Assembly (NCBI RefSeq): GCF_014192915.1
Contig: NZ_JACHYN010000024.1
Coordinates: 1 to 64,000 of the forward strand
Direction of reading: 5' to 3'
Length of the DNA: 64,000 nt
From: Azospirillum sp. OGB3
GTDB taxonomy: Bacteria > Pseudomonadota > Alphaproteobacteria > Azospirillales > Azospirillaceae
A program made the translations under genes and the position numbers. How positions within the stretch are numbered: the first letter of the stretch is position 1; each line of letters opens with the position of its first letter. Shown here piece by piece: positions 18,623-26,166 of the stretch. The notes under the pieces were generated by a model, which was not told where the DNA came from, did not search any database, and was given only the letters and a program-made list of their open reading frames with translations.

Positions 18623-19867
18623 ATGGGCCTTTCGCACCATGCGCACATCCGCATGACGACGGGGGCCGGCACACCAGAGCCTTGCCCGGCCTGTGGTTCG
18701 ACGCAAGTTGACGCGCTGCCGATCCCTATCGCGGATCGCGCCATGCTGAGCGATGGGCGCATCCATTCCTGTCCCCTCGACAAGCTGCGCTGCACCGCTT
18801 GCGGCCTCATCCGTCACAGGCACCGCCTGAGCCCCGAGGGGGTCGCCGCCATTTATGACCACGATTACAGCCTGCCTGCGATGACCGGCACCGCGGAGGA
18901 CGCACGCGGGCGGGCTTACGCCGACGTGATTGCCAACGCCATCATCCCCCTCGGACCCGGCGCACGCCTGCTCGACGTCGGCTGCGGATCTGGCGCCATG
19001 CTCTCGGCCCTGCTTGCCGAAAACACGTTCATCCACGCCGTCGGCATTGATCCCGCTCAACCACAGCCCCGCACCGGCGCGGGTGGCAGGCTGCGGCTGC
19101 GGCGCGGCTTTCCGGAACAGCTTCTGGACGGCCGCGAAACCTTCGATGCCGTCGTATCCATCAACACCATCGAGCACGCGGCCGATCCGGTTGCGTTCCT
19201 GGCGACCCTCAGGCGTCTTCTGCGGTCGACCGACCGAAGCCCTTCCAGCAGCGTCGCGGTGATCTGTCCGGCAGCTACGCCAGCCGGCAACGAACTCCTC
19301 TTTTTCGATCACCTGTGGACCATCACGCCCGCGGCCATGGCATGCTTCACGGCCAAGGCCGGCTTGCGGCTCCAGGCCCATCGCCCTTTGAGCGGATCGC
19401 TTGCGGGTTTTCAGTTGTTCGTCCTGGCCGCCGACGCCACCATTCGCGAGACCGGGCCGACCAACGCCGGCCGGGATGCAGCCATGCCGGACAACGGGAC
19501 GTCAGACAATGGGACGGCTGGCGATGCGGCAGCCTATCTCCAGGCTTGGCGCACTCTCGATGACCGTTTCACCCACGACATCCTGCGGCTTGGGCGGCCG
19601 GTTCAGATGTTTGGTGCGGGACAGATGGCCGCGCTCCTGCGCGCTTACGCACCACGCAGTTGGGCATGCGTCGAGCGGCTCGTGCTCGACCGCCCCTCGG
19701 AAGCCTGGCCGCTCGACCGGGTGGTCGCCCCGTACGCCGTCGACGACCACGCATCCGGCTGGGCCACGCTTGTCGCCGTGCATCCGGCGGCCCAGGGCGC
19801 CGTCGCCGCCAGGATACTCGCCGATGGCGGCCTGCCTTTGACCCTGCCCCCGTCGATCCGCCATTGA
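18623..19867 (+). CDS. Zinc-knuckle class I SAM methyltransferase
   Basis: A 414-residue protein. It starts with a CPACG...CTACG four-cysteine knuckle (about residues 22-60), followed by a class I methyltransferase core with LLDVGCGSGAMLSALL and AVVSINTIEHAADP. The C-terminal ~100 residues contain a GAGQMAALLRAYAP Rossmann-like loop. That order (zinc knuckle, methyltransferase, C-terminal Rossmann) is seen in sugar C-methyltransferases and related carbohydrate methyltransferases, so a deoxysugar substrate is plausible. ATG at 18653 is an alternative start, and neither has a strong ribosome site. It is followed 13 bases later by a dioxygenase gene, and the two form a small plus-strand operon inside a minus-strand region. 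Confidence 0.75.
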   Translation: MGLSHHAHIRMTTGAGTPEPCPACGSTQVDALPIPIADRAMLSDGRIHSCPLDKLRCTACGLIRHRHRLSPEGVAAIYDHDYSLPAMTGTAEDARGRAYADVIANAIIPLGPGARLLDVGCGSGAMLSALLAENTFIHAVGIDPAQPQPRTGAGGRLRLRRGFPEQLLDGRETFDAVVSINTIEHAADPVAFLATLRRLLRSTDRSPSSSVAVICPAATPAGNELLFFDHLWTITPAAMACFTAKAGLRLQAHRPLSGSLAGFQLFVLAADATIRETGPTNAGRDAAMPDNGTSDNGTAGDAAAYLQAWRTLDDRFTHDILRLGRPVQMFGAGQMAALLRAYAPRSWACVERLVLDRPSEAWPLDRVVAPYAVDDHASGWATLVAVHPAAQGAVAARILADGGLPLTLPPSIRH

Positions 19868-19880
19868 TCCAGGAGACGAT

Positions 19881-20708
19881 ATGACCGGACACATCACCCA
19901 GAGCTACGGGATCCGGGAACGCGTCCCGGTGGAAAACCCGGTCGATGCCGCGATCGAATCCCTGCGGACGCTCGGCTATGCCCTCATCGACGGCGGGTAC
20001 GACGAGACGGAGCTTGCCGCTTTTTCCCAAGCCTTCGACGCCGCCCATGCCGCCGCTCATGCAGCGGCCGGCGGCCGCGAGACGCTCGAGCCCATCGACG
20101 AGCACAACACGGTTCGCGTCCCCTTCGCTTACGACCGCCGCCTGCTCGCCCTCGCGCTCAACCCGCGGATCAGGGAAATCGCTGCTCGGCTCATCGGCGG
20201 CTATCAGGTCCTCTCGCAGCAGAACGGCGTCATCAACCCGCCCGATTTCCAGACCTACAACCAGGCGGCCTGGCACCGGGACCTTCCGTACCAGCACGTT
20301 GTCTTCTCACGTCCATTGGCGATCAACGCCCTGTTCTGCCTGGACGAATTCACGACCGACAATGGGGCGACGTTGGTCCTGCCGGCCACCCACAAGCAGG
20401 AGGAATTCCCGTCGGAACAGTTTGTCGGACGGTGCGCCATCCAGGTGACGGCGCCGCGGGGATGCTACATCGTCCTTGATTCGATGATCTTCCACACCGG
20501 CGCCACCAACCGCACGCCGGTTCCACGGCGCGCCGTCAACAACGTCTATGTTTCCCCCATCCTTCGCCAGCAGATCGATTTGCCGGCCTTCCTCGGGGAA
20601 CATTTTACGGACGATCCCGATCTGCGCCGCCTGCTCGGCTACGAGGTGGCGACGCCACGCTCCGACGCCGAGTATTTTGCGGAACGGCGCCGGAAGCTCC
20701 AGGGGTGA
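19881..20708 (+). CDS. Phytanoyl-CoA dioxygenase family Fe(II)/2-oxoglutarate oxygenase
   Basis: A 275-residue PhyH-type protein. The iron ligands are visible as His132 and Asp134 in WHRDLPYQH and His205 in FHTGATNR, with Arg211 as the probable 2-oxoglutarate anchor. Family members hydroxylate small molecules or sugars; within glycan loci they are presumed to oxidise a nucleotide-sugar or glycan residue, but the substrate here is unknown. The start is supported by AGGAGA 7 bases upstream. It is co-transcribed with the upstream methyltransferase and converges on the beta-propeller gene at 20743. Confidence 0.85.
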   Translation: MTGHITQSYGIRERVPVENPVDAAIESLRTLGYALIDGGYDETELAAFSQAFDAAHAAAHAAAGGRETLEPIDEHNTVRVPFAYDRRLLALALNPRIREIAARLIGGYQVLSQQNGVINPPDFQTYNQAAWHRDLPYQHVVFSRPLAINALFCLDEFTTDNGATLVLPATHKQEEFPSEQFVGRCAIQVTAPRGCYIVLDSMIFHTGATNRTPVPRRAVNNVYVSPILRQQIDLPAFLGEHFTDDPDLRRLLGYEVATPRSDAEYFAERRRKLQG

Positions 20709-20721
20709 TCACCCATGGCAT

Positions 20722-20742
20722 CGGCGGGCGCTGCGCCCGCCG
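20722..20742. terminator. Bidirectional hairpin between convergent genes
   Basis: CGGCGGGCG / CGCCCGCCG with a CTG loop gives a perfect 9-bp stem exactly between the stop codons of the plus-strand dioxygenase and the minus-strand beta-propeller gene. No U-tract follows on either strand, so termination strength is uncertain. Confidence 0.55.
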
Positions 20743-21711
20743 TCACTCCTCCAGGATCGCCAGGCCGAAGCCCTCGCGCCCGTAGCCGTTGCCGTTGTAC
20801 AGCATGTAGCGGCGGCCCGCGTGGTCGAAGACGCAGGGATAGGTCCGTTCCGAATCCTCCCAGGATTCGGGCGTGCCGACGAAACGCAGGTCGTCGTGCC
20901 GCTCCCAGGTCTCCCCGTCGGTGGAGCGGGCGAAGCCGAGCGCATAGCCGGGCCGGCGCCGTGCGTACCACATCGACAGCGTGCCGTCCGGCTCCCGCAA
21001 TACACAGGGGCGGGACACCGCGAATTCCTGGGGATCGGCGGAGCCGGCGAGGCCGACGACCACCCGGTCGGACGGCGTCCAGGTCATCAGGTTGGCGGAG
21101 CGCGCCTCCTTCACCACATGGACCATCTGCAGCCCCTCCGCCCCCCAGGAGAGGTGCGAACCGAACCACATGCGCCAGCCGTCGCCGTCGCGGATCACCC
21201 AGGGATAGCCGACGGTGAGCGGGTTCTCCCGGCTGCGTCCAACGACCGGGACCGGCGAGGCGCACTCGAAAGCGCCGCCTCCTTCCGAGTCTCCCACGGC
21301 GGCACCGCCGACGGCCAGACCGATGAAGTTGGTGAACGGCACGGTTCGGAGGACCGTCCAGCCGAGGTAGAAGCCGTACAGCCGCCCGTCCCACGGAACG
21401 ACGCAACCCATGGTGACGCCGTCCGCGTCGAAGGCGCCCCGCGCTCCCGGCGACAGCAGCGGACCGCGCGGCGGGCCGAGCGTCTCGAAGCGGTCGCCGT
21501 CCAGACCGATGTCGACCGCTGCGACGGAGGAGCGGTTGTGCGCGTCGCGCACGGAAAAGAAGACCCGTATCCGGTGACCGGACAGCGGCAGCACCGTTGG
21601 ATAGCTGGCGTGGCTGGCGGCCCAGGCCCCGATGCCGTGGGAGCCGGCGGCAGGCCCGCTCTGCACGCGCCCCAGCGGCCGCCAGACGTTCCGAAAGGGA
21701 AGATTCGCCAT
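20743..21711 (-). CDS. Five-bladed beta-propeller protein (GH43/GH32-like)
   Basis: A 322-residue protein with repeated beta-propeller blade motifs: SYPTVLPLSGHRIRVFFSVRD, GVTMGCVVPWDGRLYGFYLGW, YPWVIRDGDGWRMWFGSH, SRPCVLREPDGTLSMWYARR and YPCVFDHAGRRYMLYNGNGYG. The fold is that of the GH43/GH32/GH68 superfamily. No signal peptide is visible, so it is probably cytoplasmic and may act as a transferase or binding protein rather than a hydrolase. It is the last gene of the operon that starts at 24682, 31 bases after the acyltransferase gene. Similar propeller proteins are common in O-antigen loci without a defined function. Confidence 0.65.
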   Translation of the reverse strand: MANLPFRNVWRPLGRVQSGPAAGSHGIGAWAASHASYPTVLPLSGHRIRVFFSVRDAHNRSSVAAVDIGLDGDRFETLGPPRGPLLSPGARGAFDADGVTMGCVVPWDGRLYGFYLGWTVLRTVPFTNFIGLAVGGAAVGDSEGGGAFECASPVPVVGRSRENPLTVGYPWVIRDGDGWRMWFGSHLSWGAEGLQMVHVVKEARSANLMTWTPSDRVVVGLAGSADPQEFAVSRPCVLREPDGTLSMWYARRRPGYALGFARSTDGETWERHDDLRFVGTPESWEDSERTYPCVFDHAGRRYMLYNGNGYGREGFGLAILEE

Positions 21712-21742
21712 GCTGCTCAGTGCTCCCGGCCTGGACGCGGCG

Positions 21743-22405
21743 TCAGATGGACTTGAGACGCGTGCTTTTGACCCGCCGTTCCTGCGTGTGGTCGGCCACC
21801 ATGTGGACGCTTTCGGGGGCGGTGTCCTTGATGATCAGCCCGCCGGCGCCGACCAGCGTGAAGTCTCCCAGCGCGACGTGGTCCCGAATCGTCGCGTTCA
21901 CCCCAACGAAGCAGTTCGCGCCGACCCGCACGCCGCCGGACACCACCACGTGGGACGTGATGAATGCGTTGTCGCCGATGCTGCTGTGGTGCCCGATGTG
22001 GTTGCCGCTCCACAGCGTGACGTTGTCGCCGATCGTCACGAAGGGCTGGATGGTGTTGTCCTCCAGGATGAAGGCGTTCTCCCCGATGCGGTCGGTGTAG
22101 ACCGTCGCCCGTGGGCTGACGTAGCTGGCGAGCCGGTAGCCGAGCGCCTTCAGCGCCGCGCATTTGGCGGCCCGCAGCCGGTTCATCGACTGATAGGACA
22201 GCGCCACGAAGGCGTCGTGGCGGTCGGGCGGAAAGCGCGCCGCCACCTCCTCCAGGGCGACGAGGGGACGGCCGAACCGTTCGTCCCCGTCGCGGTAGGC
22301 GGCGTCCACGACGAAGGCCACGACCTCCCGGTCGGCTTCCCGCGCGAAGTAGAAGTCGGCGAGTTCGGCGATGTCGCCGGCACCGAAGACGACGATGGGC
22401 CTCAT
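21743..22405 (-). CDS. NeuD/PglD-like sugar acyltransferase (left-handed beta-helix)
   Basis: A 220-residue protein. The N-terminal half is a Rossmann-like PglD_N domain (IVVFGAGDIAELADFYF). The C-terminal half has hexapeptide repeats (TIGDNVTLWSGNHIGHHSSIGDN, VGANCFVGVNATI). The histidine pair in GHHSS matches the catalytic region of PglD-type N-acetyltransferases of nucleotide-linked 4-amino sugars. Because WecE (26167-27300) would make a dTDP-4-amino sugar, N-acylation of that amine is a reasonable inference. The start codon overlaps the stop of the upstream methyltransferase by 4 bases (ATGA). Confidence 0.82.
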   Translation of the reverse strand: MRPIVVFGAGDIAELADFYFAREADREVVAFVVDAAYRDGDERFGRPLVALEEVAARFPPDRHDAFVALSYQSMNRLRAAKCAALKALGYRLASYVSPRATVYTDRIGENAFILEDNTIQPFVTIGDNVTLWSGNHIGHHSSIGDNAFITSHVVVSGGVRVGANCFVGVNATIRDHVALGDFTLVGAGGLIIKDTAPESVHMVADHTQERRVKSTRLKSI

Positions 22406-23040
22406 GGGGTTTCCTTCGGTGCGGTGCGGACCAGAACCGTGAACTCGTACAGGCCGTAGTCGTGCCTCAAAGCCACATGGCGCCCGAACCGCCCGATGCA
22501 CCAGTCGAGCATCTTCGACGGCGAGGCGTAGTAGAGCCTCGGGTCCATGCGGTCGCGGTCCGAATAGGCGGTCAGAAGGTTGAAGGCGATGCCACGCCGG
22601 GCCCGTCCCGCCATGGTCTCGATGGTGCCGCGGACGAACGGGCGCCAATCGTCGTCCGGAACGTCGAAGCGGACGTTGAAGATGCCGCTGGCGACGATGT
22701 AGTCGGCCTCAGCTGGAGCGTCGCCCTCGTCGAATTGCACGTCGTCCAGGCCGGCCTGGACGGTGCGCGCCGTCCGGACCATCTCGGCGGAAATGTCGTA
22801 GCCATGGTACGGATTCGCCCGCCCGGTGCGCCTCAGGTGGGCGGCCAGGGCACCGTAGCCGCATCCAAGCTCCGCGATGGTCCCCGAAGGGTCGTCGCCG
22901 ACCAGATCCAGGAGGCGGGCGAAGCGCAGTTCCTGGCTGCGCTCGTCCCGCCAGTCCACGCCCCGGGCCGTGGCGCCGTGCGCCGCCAGCTTGCCGTCGT
23001 AATAGTCCGCGATGCGGTGGAGCAGAGGGGAGCGCGTCAT
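22402..23040 (-). CDS. Class I SAM-dependent methyltransferase
   Basis: A 212-residue single-domain methyltransferase with the SAM loop TIAELGCGYGALAAHL, an acidic YHGYDIS second strand and IVASGIFNVRF as motif for the acceptor side. It contains no zinc knuckle or extra domains. It overlaps both neighbours by 4 bases, the GT2 gene upstream and the acyltransferase gene downstream, so it is translated as part of one coupled unit. A sugar substrate in the same glycan is likely but cannot be named. The frame is open well upstream of the ATG at 23040, but the overlap with the GT2 stop decides this start. Confidence 0.85.
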   Translation of the reverse strand: MTRSPLLHRIADYYDGKLAAHGATARGVDWRDERSQELRFARLLDLVGDDPSGTIAELGCGYGALAAHLRRTGRANPYHGYDISAEMVRTARTVQAGLDDVQFDEGDAPAEADYIVASGIFNVRFDVPDDDWRPFVRGTIETMAGRARRGIAFNLLTAYSDRDRMDPRLYYASPSKMLDWCIGRFGRHVALRHDYGLYEFTVLVRTAPKETP

Positions 23041-23981
23041 GGCCGGATCTCCTCCAGGGCGGGGCTGACCCGATGGACCGAGGCCACGATGGCGCGCGGC
23101 CGCCGTTTCACCTCCAGGAAGATCGTCCCGATGTAAATGGCCAGCAGGCCGTTGACGAAGGTCAGGAAGCCGCAGAACAGGACCAGCGCCACCATCACCG
23201 ACGTCCAGCCCGGCACCCCGATCCCGGTGATGAAGTAGCGCGCGAGCAGGGCGAAGATGGCGACCAGGGCGCCGACGCTGACCAGGATGCCCGCCAGGAA
23301 CACCCCGATGAGCGGTGCGATGGAGAAGGACGTGATCGCCATCAGGAACAGGCGCAGCAGCTTCTTGACCGTGTAGGAGGTCGGCGAGCGCGAGTCCTTG
23401 TGGATCGGAAACGGGACTTGGCGGAATCCGGCCACGTGCATGATGCCGACCAGAAAGATCTCCCGCTCCTCGAAGGAGAGCAGCGCATCGACATAGCGCC
23501 GCGTCATCAGCCGGGCCGTCGCGACGTCGCGCGGGAAATCGAGGTCGCTGAGGATGTCGAGCAGGCGGTAGAAGCCGTTGCGGCAGGCCTGGTAGAGCGG
23601 GTTGCCCTTCGGCCGGCTCTGCACCCCGTAGACCACCTCCGCCCGCTTCCCGACCAGCACTTGGTGGAACTCCACGGCCCAGAGCGGGTCTTCCTCGAGG
23701 TCGCCGTCCATGACCATGACGAGGTCGCCCGTGGCGATGCCGAGTCCCGTCCACAAGGCCTTGTGCTGCCCGAAGTTCCGCGACAGATCGACGACGACGA
23801 TGTGGGGGTCGCGCTCGGCCAGAGCGAGCGCGACGTCGAGCCCGTCGTCGGGAGACCCGTCGTTGACGAACACGACCTCATGCTCGAAGCCCAGCCGGTG
23901 GGCGGCTTCCGCAGCCCGTTCGGCAAAGGGCTCGATGTCGCCAGCGGTGCGATAGATGGTCGTGACAAAGGAAAGTTTCAC
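23037..23981 (-). CDS. GtrB/DPM1-type GT2 glycosyltransferase with C-terminal membrane helices
   Basis: A 314-residue protein. The GT2 domain has LSFVTTIYRTAGDIEPF, HEVVFVNDGSPDDGLDVAL, DLSRNFGQHKAL and VMDGDLEEDP with the metal-binding Asp pair. Two long hydrophobic hairpins follow (about residues 215-250 and 255-295). This is the layout of polyprenyl-phosphate glycosyltransferases (GtrB, ArnC, dolichol-phosphate mannose synthase), which load a sugar onto undecaprenyl phosphate. The product would need a flippase, and the small transporters at 24839-25201 and 1004-1357 are candidates. It is coupled by 4-base overlaps to the WbqC-like gene upstream and the methyltransferase downstream. Confidence 0.88.
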   Translation of the reverse strand: MKLSFVTTIYRTAGDIEPFAERAAEAAHRLGFEHEVVFVNDGSPDDGLDVALALAERDPHIVVVDLSRNFGQHKALWTGLGIATGDLVMVMDGDLEEDPLWAVEFHQVLVGKRAEVVYGVQSRPKGNPLYQACRNGFYRLLDILSDLDFPRDVATARLMTRRYVDALLSFEEREIFLVGIMHVAGFRQVPFPIHKDSRSPTSYTVKKLLRLFLMAITSFSIAPLIGVFLAGILVSVGALVAIFALLARYFITGIGVPGWTSVMVALVLFCGFLTFVNGLLAIYIGTIFLEVKRRPRAIVASVHRVSPALEEIRP

Positions 23982-24682
23982 GGAGATGCGACCTCGGCAA
24001 GGGGGCGGCAGTGGGCGGCAGCATCGGGGCCGAGCGCGAACAGGACGTCGATCACCGAAACCGCGTGGTCGAAGGCGGGGCCGCGCTGCGAATAGACCGG
24101 ATAGGGTCCATAGTCCATCCAGTCCACCGCAACCCCCATTTCCTCGAAAGGGGCCTCATCCAGGTAATCCCGCGCCGACGGTCCTGACAGGTAGCGGGTG
24201 GCGCCGACCTTGCGGCAGATATCCAGGAGCCGGTCCCCGCGCCGGCCCTGCGCGTCGAGCGCCCGGTCGCGGACGATCCTCGTCGCAAGGCCGAGCCGGC
24301 GCATCAGCGCGGTGAGGAACAGCTCGTTCACCTCCGTCAGGAGCGTGAGGCGGTCCGCCTGCTCGTACAAGGCCTTGAGAGCGGGCGCCTCATCGGCGAA
24401 GAAGGGCGCGCGCCGGTAGGCGAGTTCGATGGAGCGCCAATGCTTTTCAGCCCAGGGCTCGGCGAAGCCGACCTCCTCGATCGGCTGCTCGAAGCGCGAC
24501 TTCGTCACGACCGGGATGGTCAACCAGATCGGCCCATCCGGCGTCATGATGCGGTTGCGGTTGTGCCAGTGCCTTTTGGCGTACTGGGCGCCGTCCAGGA
24601 TGACGTGAAGATCGGTCCGCCCGACCAGATCGAAGAAGCCCTTCCATGGGATATAGCAGGACTGGATGATTGAAACCTTCAT
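23978..24682 (-). CDS. WbqC-like family protein
   Basis: A 234-residue protein of the WbqC-like family (PF08889), recognised by MKVSIIQSCYIPWKGFFDLV at its start, VILDGAQYAKRHWHNRNRI, WLTIPV, and the C-terminal YLSGPSARDYLDE block. Members are found in O-antigen and deoxysugar loci, often beside aminotransferases, and are suspected to modify amino sugars; the reaction is not something I can state. The ATG at 24682 has GGGGAG just upstream and starts a four-gene chain of 4-base overlaps running to 21743. It is divergent from the small transporter gene at 24839. Confidence 0.85.
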   Translation of the reverse strand: MKVSIIQSCYIPWKGFFDLVGRTDLHVILDGAQYAKRHWHNRNRIMTPDGPIWLTIPVVTKSRFEQPIEEVGFAEPWAEKHWRSIELAYRRAPFFADEAPALKALYEQADRLTLLTEVNELFLTALMRRLGLATRIVRDRALDAQGRRGDRLLDICRKVGATRYLSGPSARDYLDEAPFEEMGVAVDWMDYGPYPVYSQRGPAFDHAVSVIDVLFALGPDAAAHCRPLAEVASP

Positions 24683-24838
24683 CGGCTCCCCGTTGATCGG
24701 CGCGCGGCGTCGCTCTGGCGGTACCAGCGGCTCCGATGGTATGAAGCCAACGGTTCCGGGCGGGTGGGCAACCCGTCCGTCGGCAAATCCCTGGCCATCC
24801 TCCAGGCCATCTCCCAGTTTCCCTCCCAGGTCAACTCC

Positions 24839-25201
24839 ATGCCCCATTACTTCTTCATCGCCGGCACGTTGTTCCTTACCCTGTACGGCCAACTGATCAT
24901 TAAAGCCCGGGCAGGGGTGCTGGCAAGCAACGAGAGCGGAAACGCCGGTTCCTACCTCCTGCGCATGCTGCTCGATCCGCTGGTCATCAGCGGCTTTGCC
25001 GCCGCCGGCTTGGCGGCCCTGTGCTGGATGCTGGCCGTGCGCTCGCTCCCCGTCGCCTATGCCTATCCTTTCATGGCTCTGAGCTTCGTTCTGGTGCCAG
25101 GCGGGGCCGTTCTGTTCCTGGGCGAGACGATCAACGCGATGCAGATGGTCGGTTTGGTCCTGGTTGTCCTCGGGGTGGCCATCAACGCGGTGTTCCGTTG
25201 A
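24839..25201 (+). CDS. Small DMT/SMR-like membrane protein (half-transporter)
   Basis: A 120-residue protein with four hydrophobic segments (about residues 4-22, 47-68, 74-95 and 100-118). The motif PVAYAYPFMALSFV and LGETI in the third and fourth helices match the 117-residue protein at 1004-1357 (PLSRAYPFASLALI, FNETLG), so the two are paralogues. The size and pattern are those of ArnE/ArnF-type flippase subunits. It sits divergently next to the operon that contains a polyprenyl-phosphate glycosyltransferase, which supports a lipid-linked sugar flippase role. The frame is open to 24764, but helix 1 begins just after the ATG at 24839. Confidence 0.7.
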   Translation: MPHYFFIAGTLFLTLYGQLIIKARAGVLASNESGNAGSYLLRMLLDPLVISGFAAAGLAALCWMLAVRSLPVAYAYPFMALSFVLVPGGAVLFLGETINAMQMVGLVLVVLGVAINAVFR

Positions 25202-25212
25202 CCGCGCGCGTC

Positions 25213-26142
25213 ATGCCGGGAGGAGGGGCCGCTCTGGGCCGCCGTTTGTGTCCGGCCTGCGCCATGTCGCATCCCATCCTGCACGGAGAGCCCCTGTGGC
25301 CGGCGGATTGGCGTTGCCCCGCCTGCGGCCACGGCGTTGCGGTGACCGACGGCATCCCGTTGTTCGCACCGGAACTGGCCGACACGGTGTCGGGAATCGA
25401 CCCGGCCGGCTTCGAGGCGCTCCGGGTTCAAGAGGACAGGCACTTCTGGTTCCGCACCCGCAACCGTCTTCTCGCCGGGCTCATCGACCGTTTCTTCCCG
25501 CAGGCGCGGAGCTTCCTGGAGGTCGGCTGCGGCAACGGAGCCGTTCTGGAGGCCGTGGGCCGGCTGCGTTCCTGGGACCGGCTGGTGGGAAGCGAACTGC
25601 ATCCGTCCGGACTGATGCATGCCCGCGCACGCCTCGGCGCCACGACCGAGTTCCTGCAGATGGACGCGCGCCGGATACCGGTTCGGCACGCCTTCGATCT
25701 GGTGGGGGCCTTCGACGTGATCGAGCATGTGGAGGAGGATGAGGCCGTTCTGGCCGAGTTGGCCGGTGCCGCCACGCCGGGTGGCGGCGCGATCGTCACG
25801 GTTCCCCAGCATCCGTTCCTGTGGAGCGAGACCGACCGGATTGCGCATCACGTGCGCCGCTACCGGCGCGGCGAGCTTGAGAGGAAGCTGGGCGCGGCCG
25901 GCTTCGAGATCGTCTTCTCGACCTCCTTCGTCGCCTTGCTTCTGCCGCTTCTTCTCGCATCCCGCCTGCTGTCCGGCCTGCGCCCGGCCGGGCGCGCCAC
26001 CCATACGGCGGAATTCGCGATTTCTCCAGCGGCAAACCGTCTGCTGGGCGCCGTCACCGATGCCGAGGTGGCGCTGTCGCTGCGCGGTGCCCGCTGGCCC
26101 GCCGGCGGAAGCCGCGTGGTGGTTGCCCGTAAGCGCCCTTGA
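25213..26142 (+). CDS. Class I SAM-dependent methyltransferase with zinc-ribbon N-terminus
   Basis: A 309-residue protein. A CPAC...CPACG pair near residues 14-40 suggests a small zinc ribbon. The methyltransferase core contains FLEVGCGNGAVLEAV, LVGAFDVIEHVEEDEAVL and a HHVRRYRRGELERKL segment often seen in Methyltransf_11/23 proteins of glycan clusters. A hydrophobic stretch (ALLLPLLLASRLL) near residue 245 may associate it with the membrane. The frame also has a TTG at 25198 that overlaps the stop of the small transporter (TTGA), so the two genes are probably coupled; I chose the first ATG. The gene converges on wecE. Confidence 0.78.
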   Translation: MPGGGAALGRRLCPACAMSHPILHGEPLWPADWRCPACGHGVAVTDGIPLFAPELADTVSGIDPAGFEALRVQEDRHFWFRTRNRLLAGLIDRFFPQARSFLEVGCGNGAVLEAVGRLRSWDRLVGSELHPSGLMHARARLGATTEFLQMDARRIPVRHAFDLVGAFDVIEHVEEDEAVLAELAGAATPGGGAIVTVPQHPFLWSETDRIAHHVRRYRRGELERKLGAAGFEIVFSTSFVALLLPLLLASRLLSGLRPAGRATHTAEFAISPAANRLLGAVTDAEVALSLRGARWPAGGSRVVVARKRP

Positions 26143-26143
26143 G

Positions 26144-26162
26144 CGGATGCCGCAGCCATCCG
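26144..26162. terminator. Weak hairpin between convergent genes
   Basis: CGGATG / CATCCG (6-bp stem, 7-base loop) occupies the 24-base gap between the methyltransferase stop and the wecE stop. No T-run follows. Confidence 0.25.
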
Positions 26163-26166
26163 GCCG

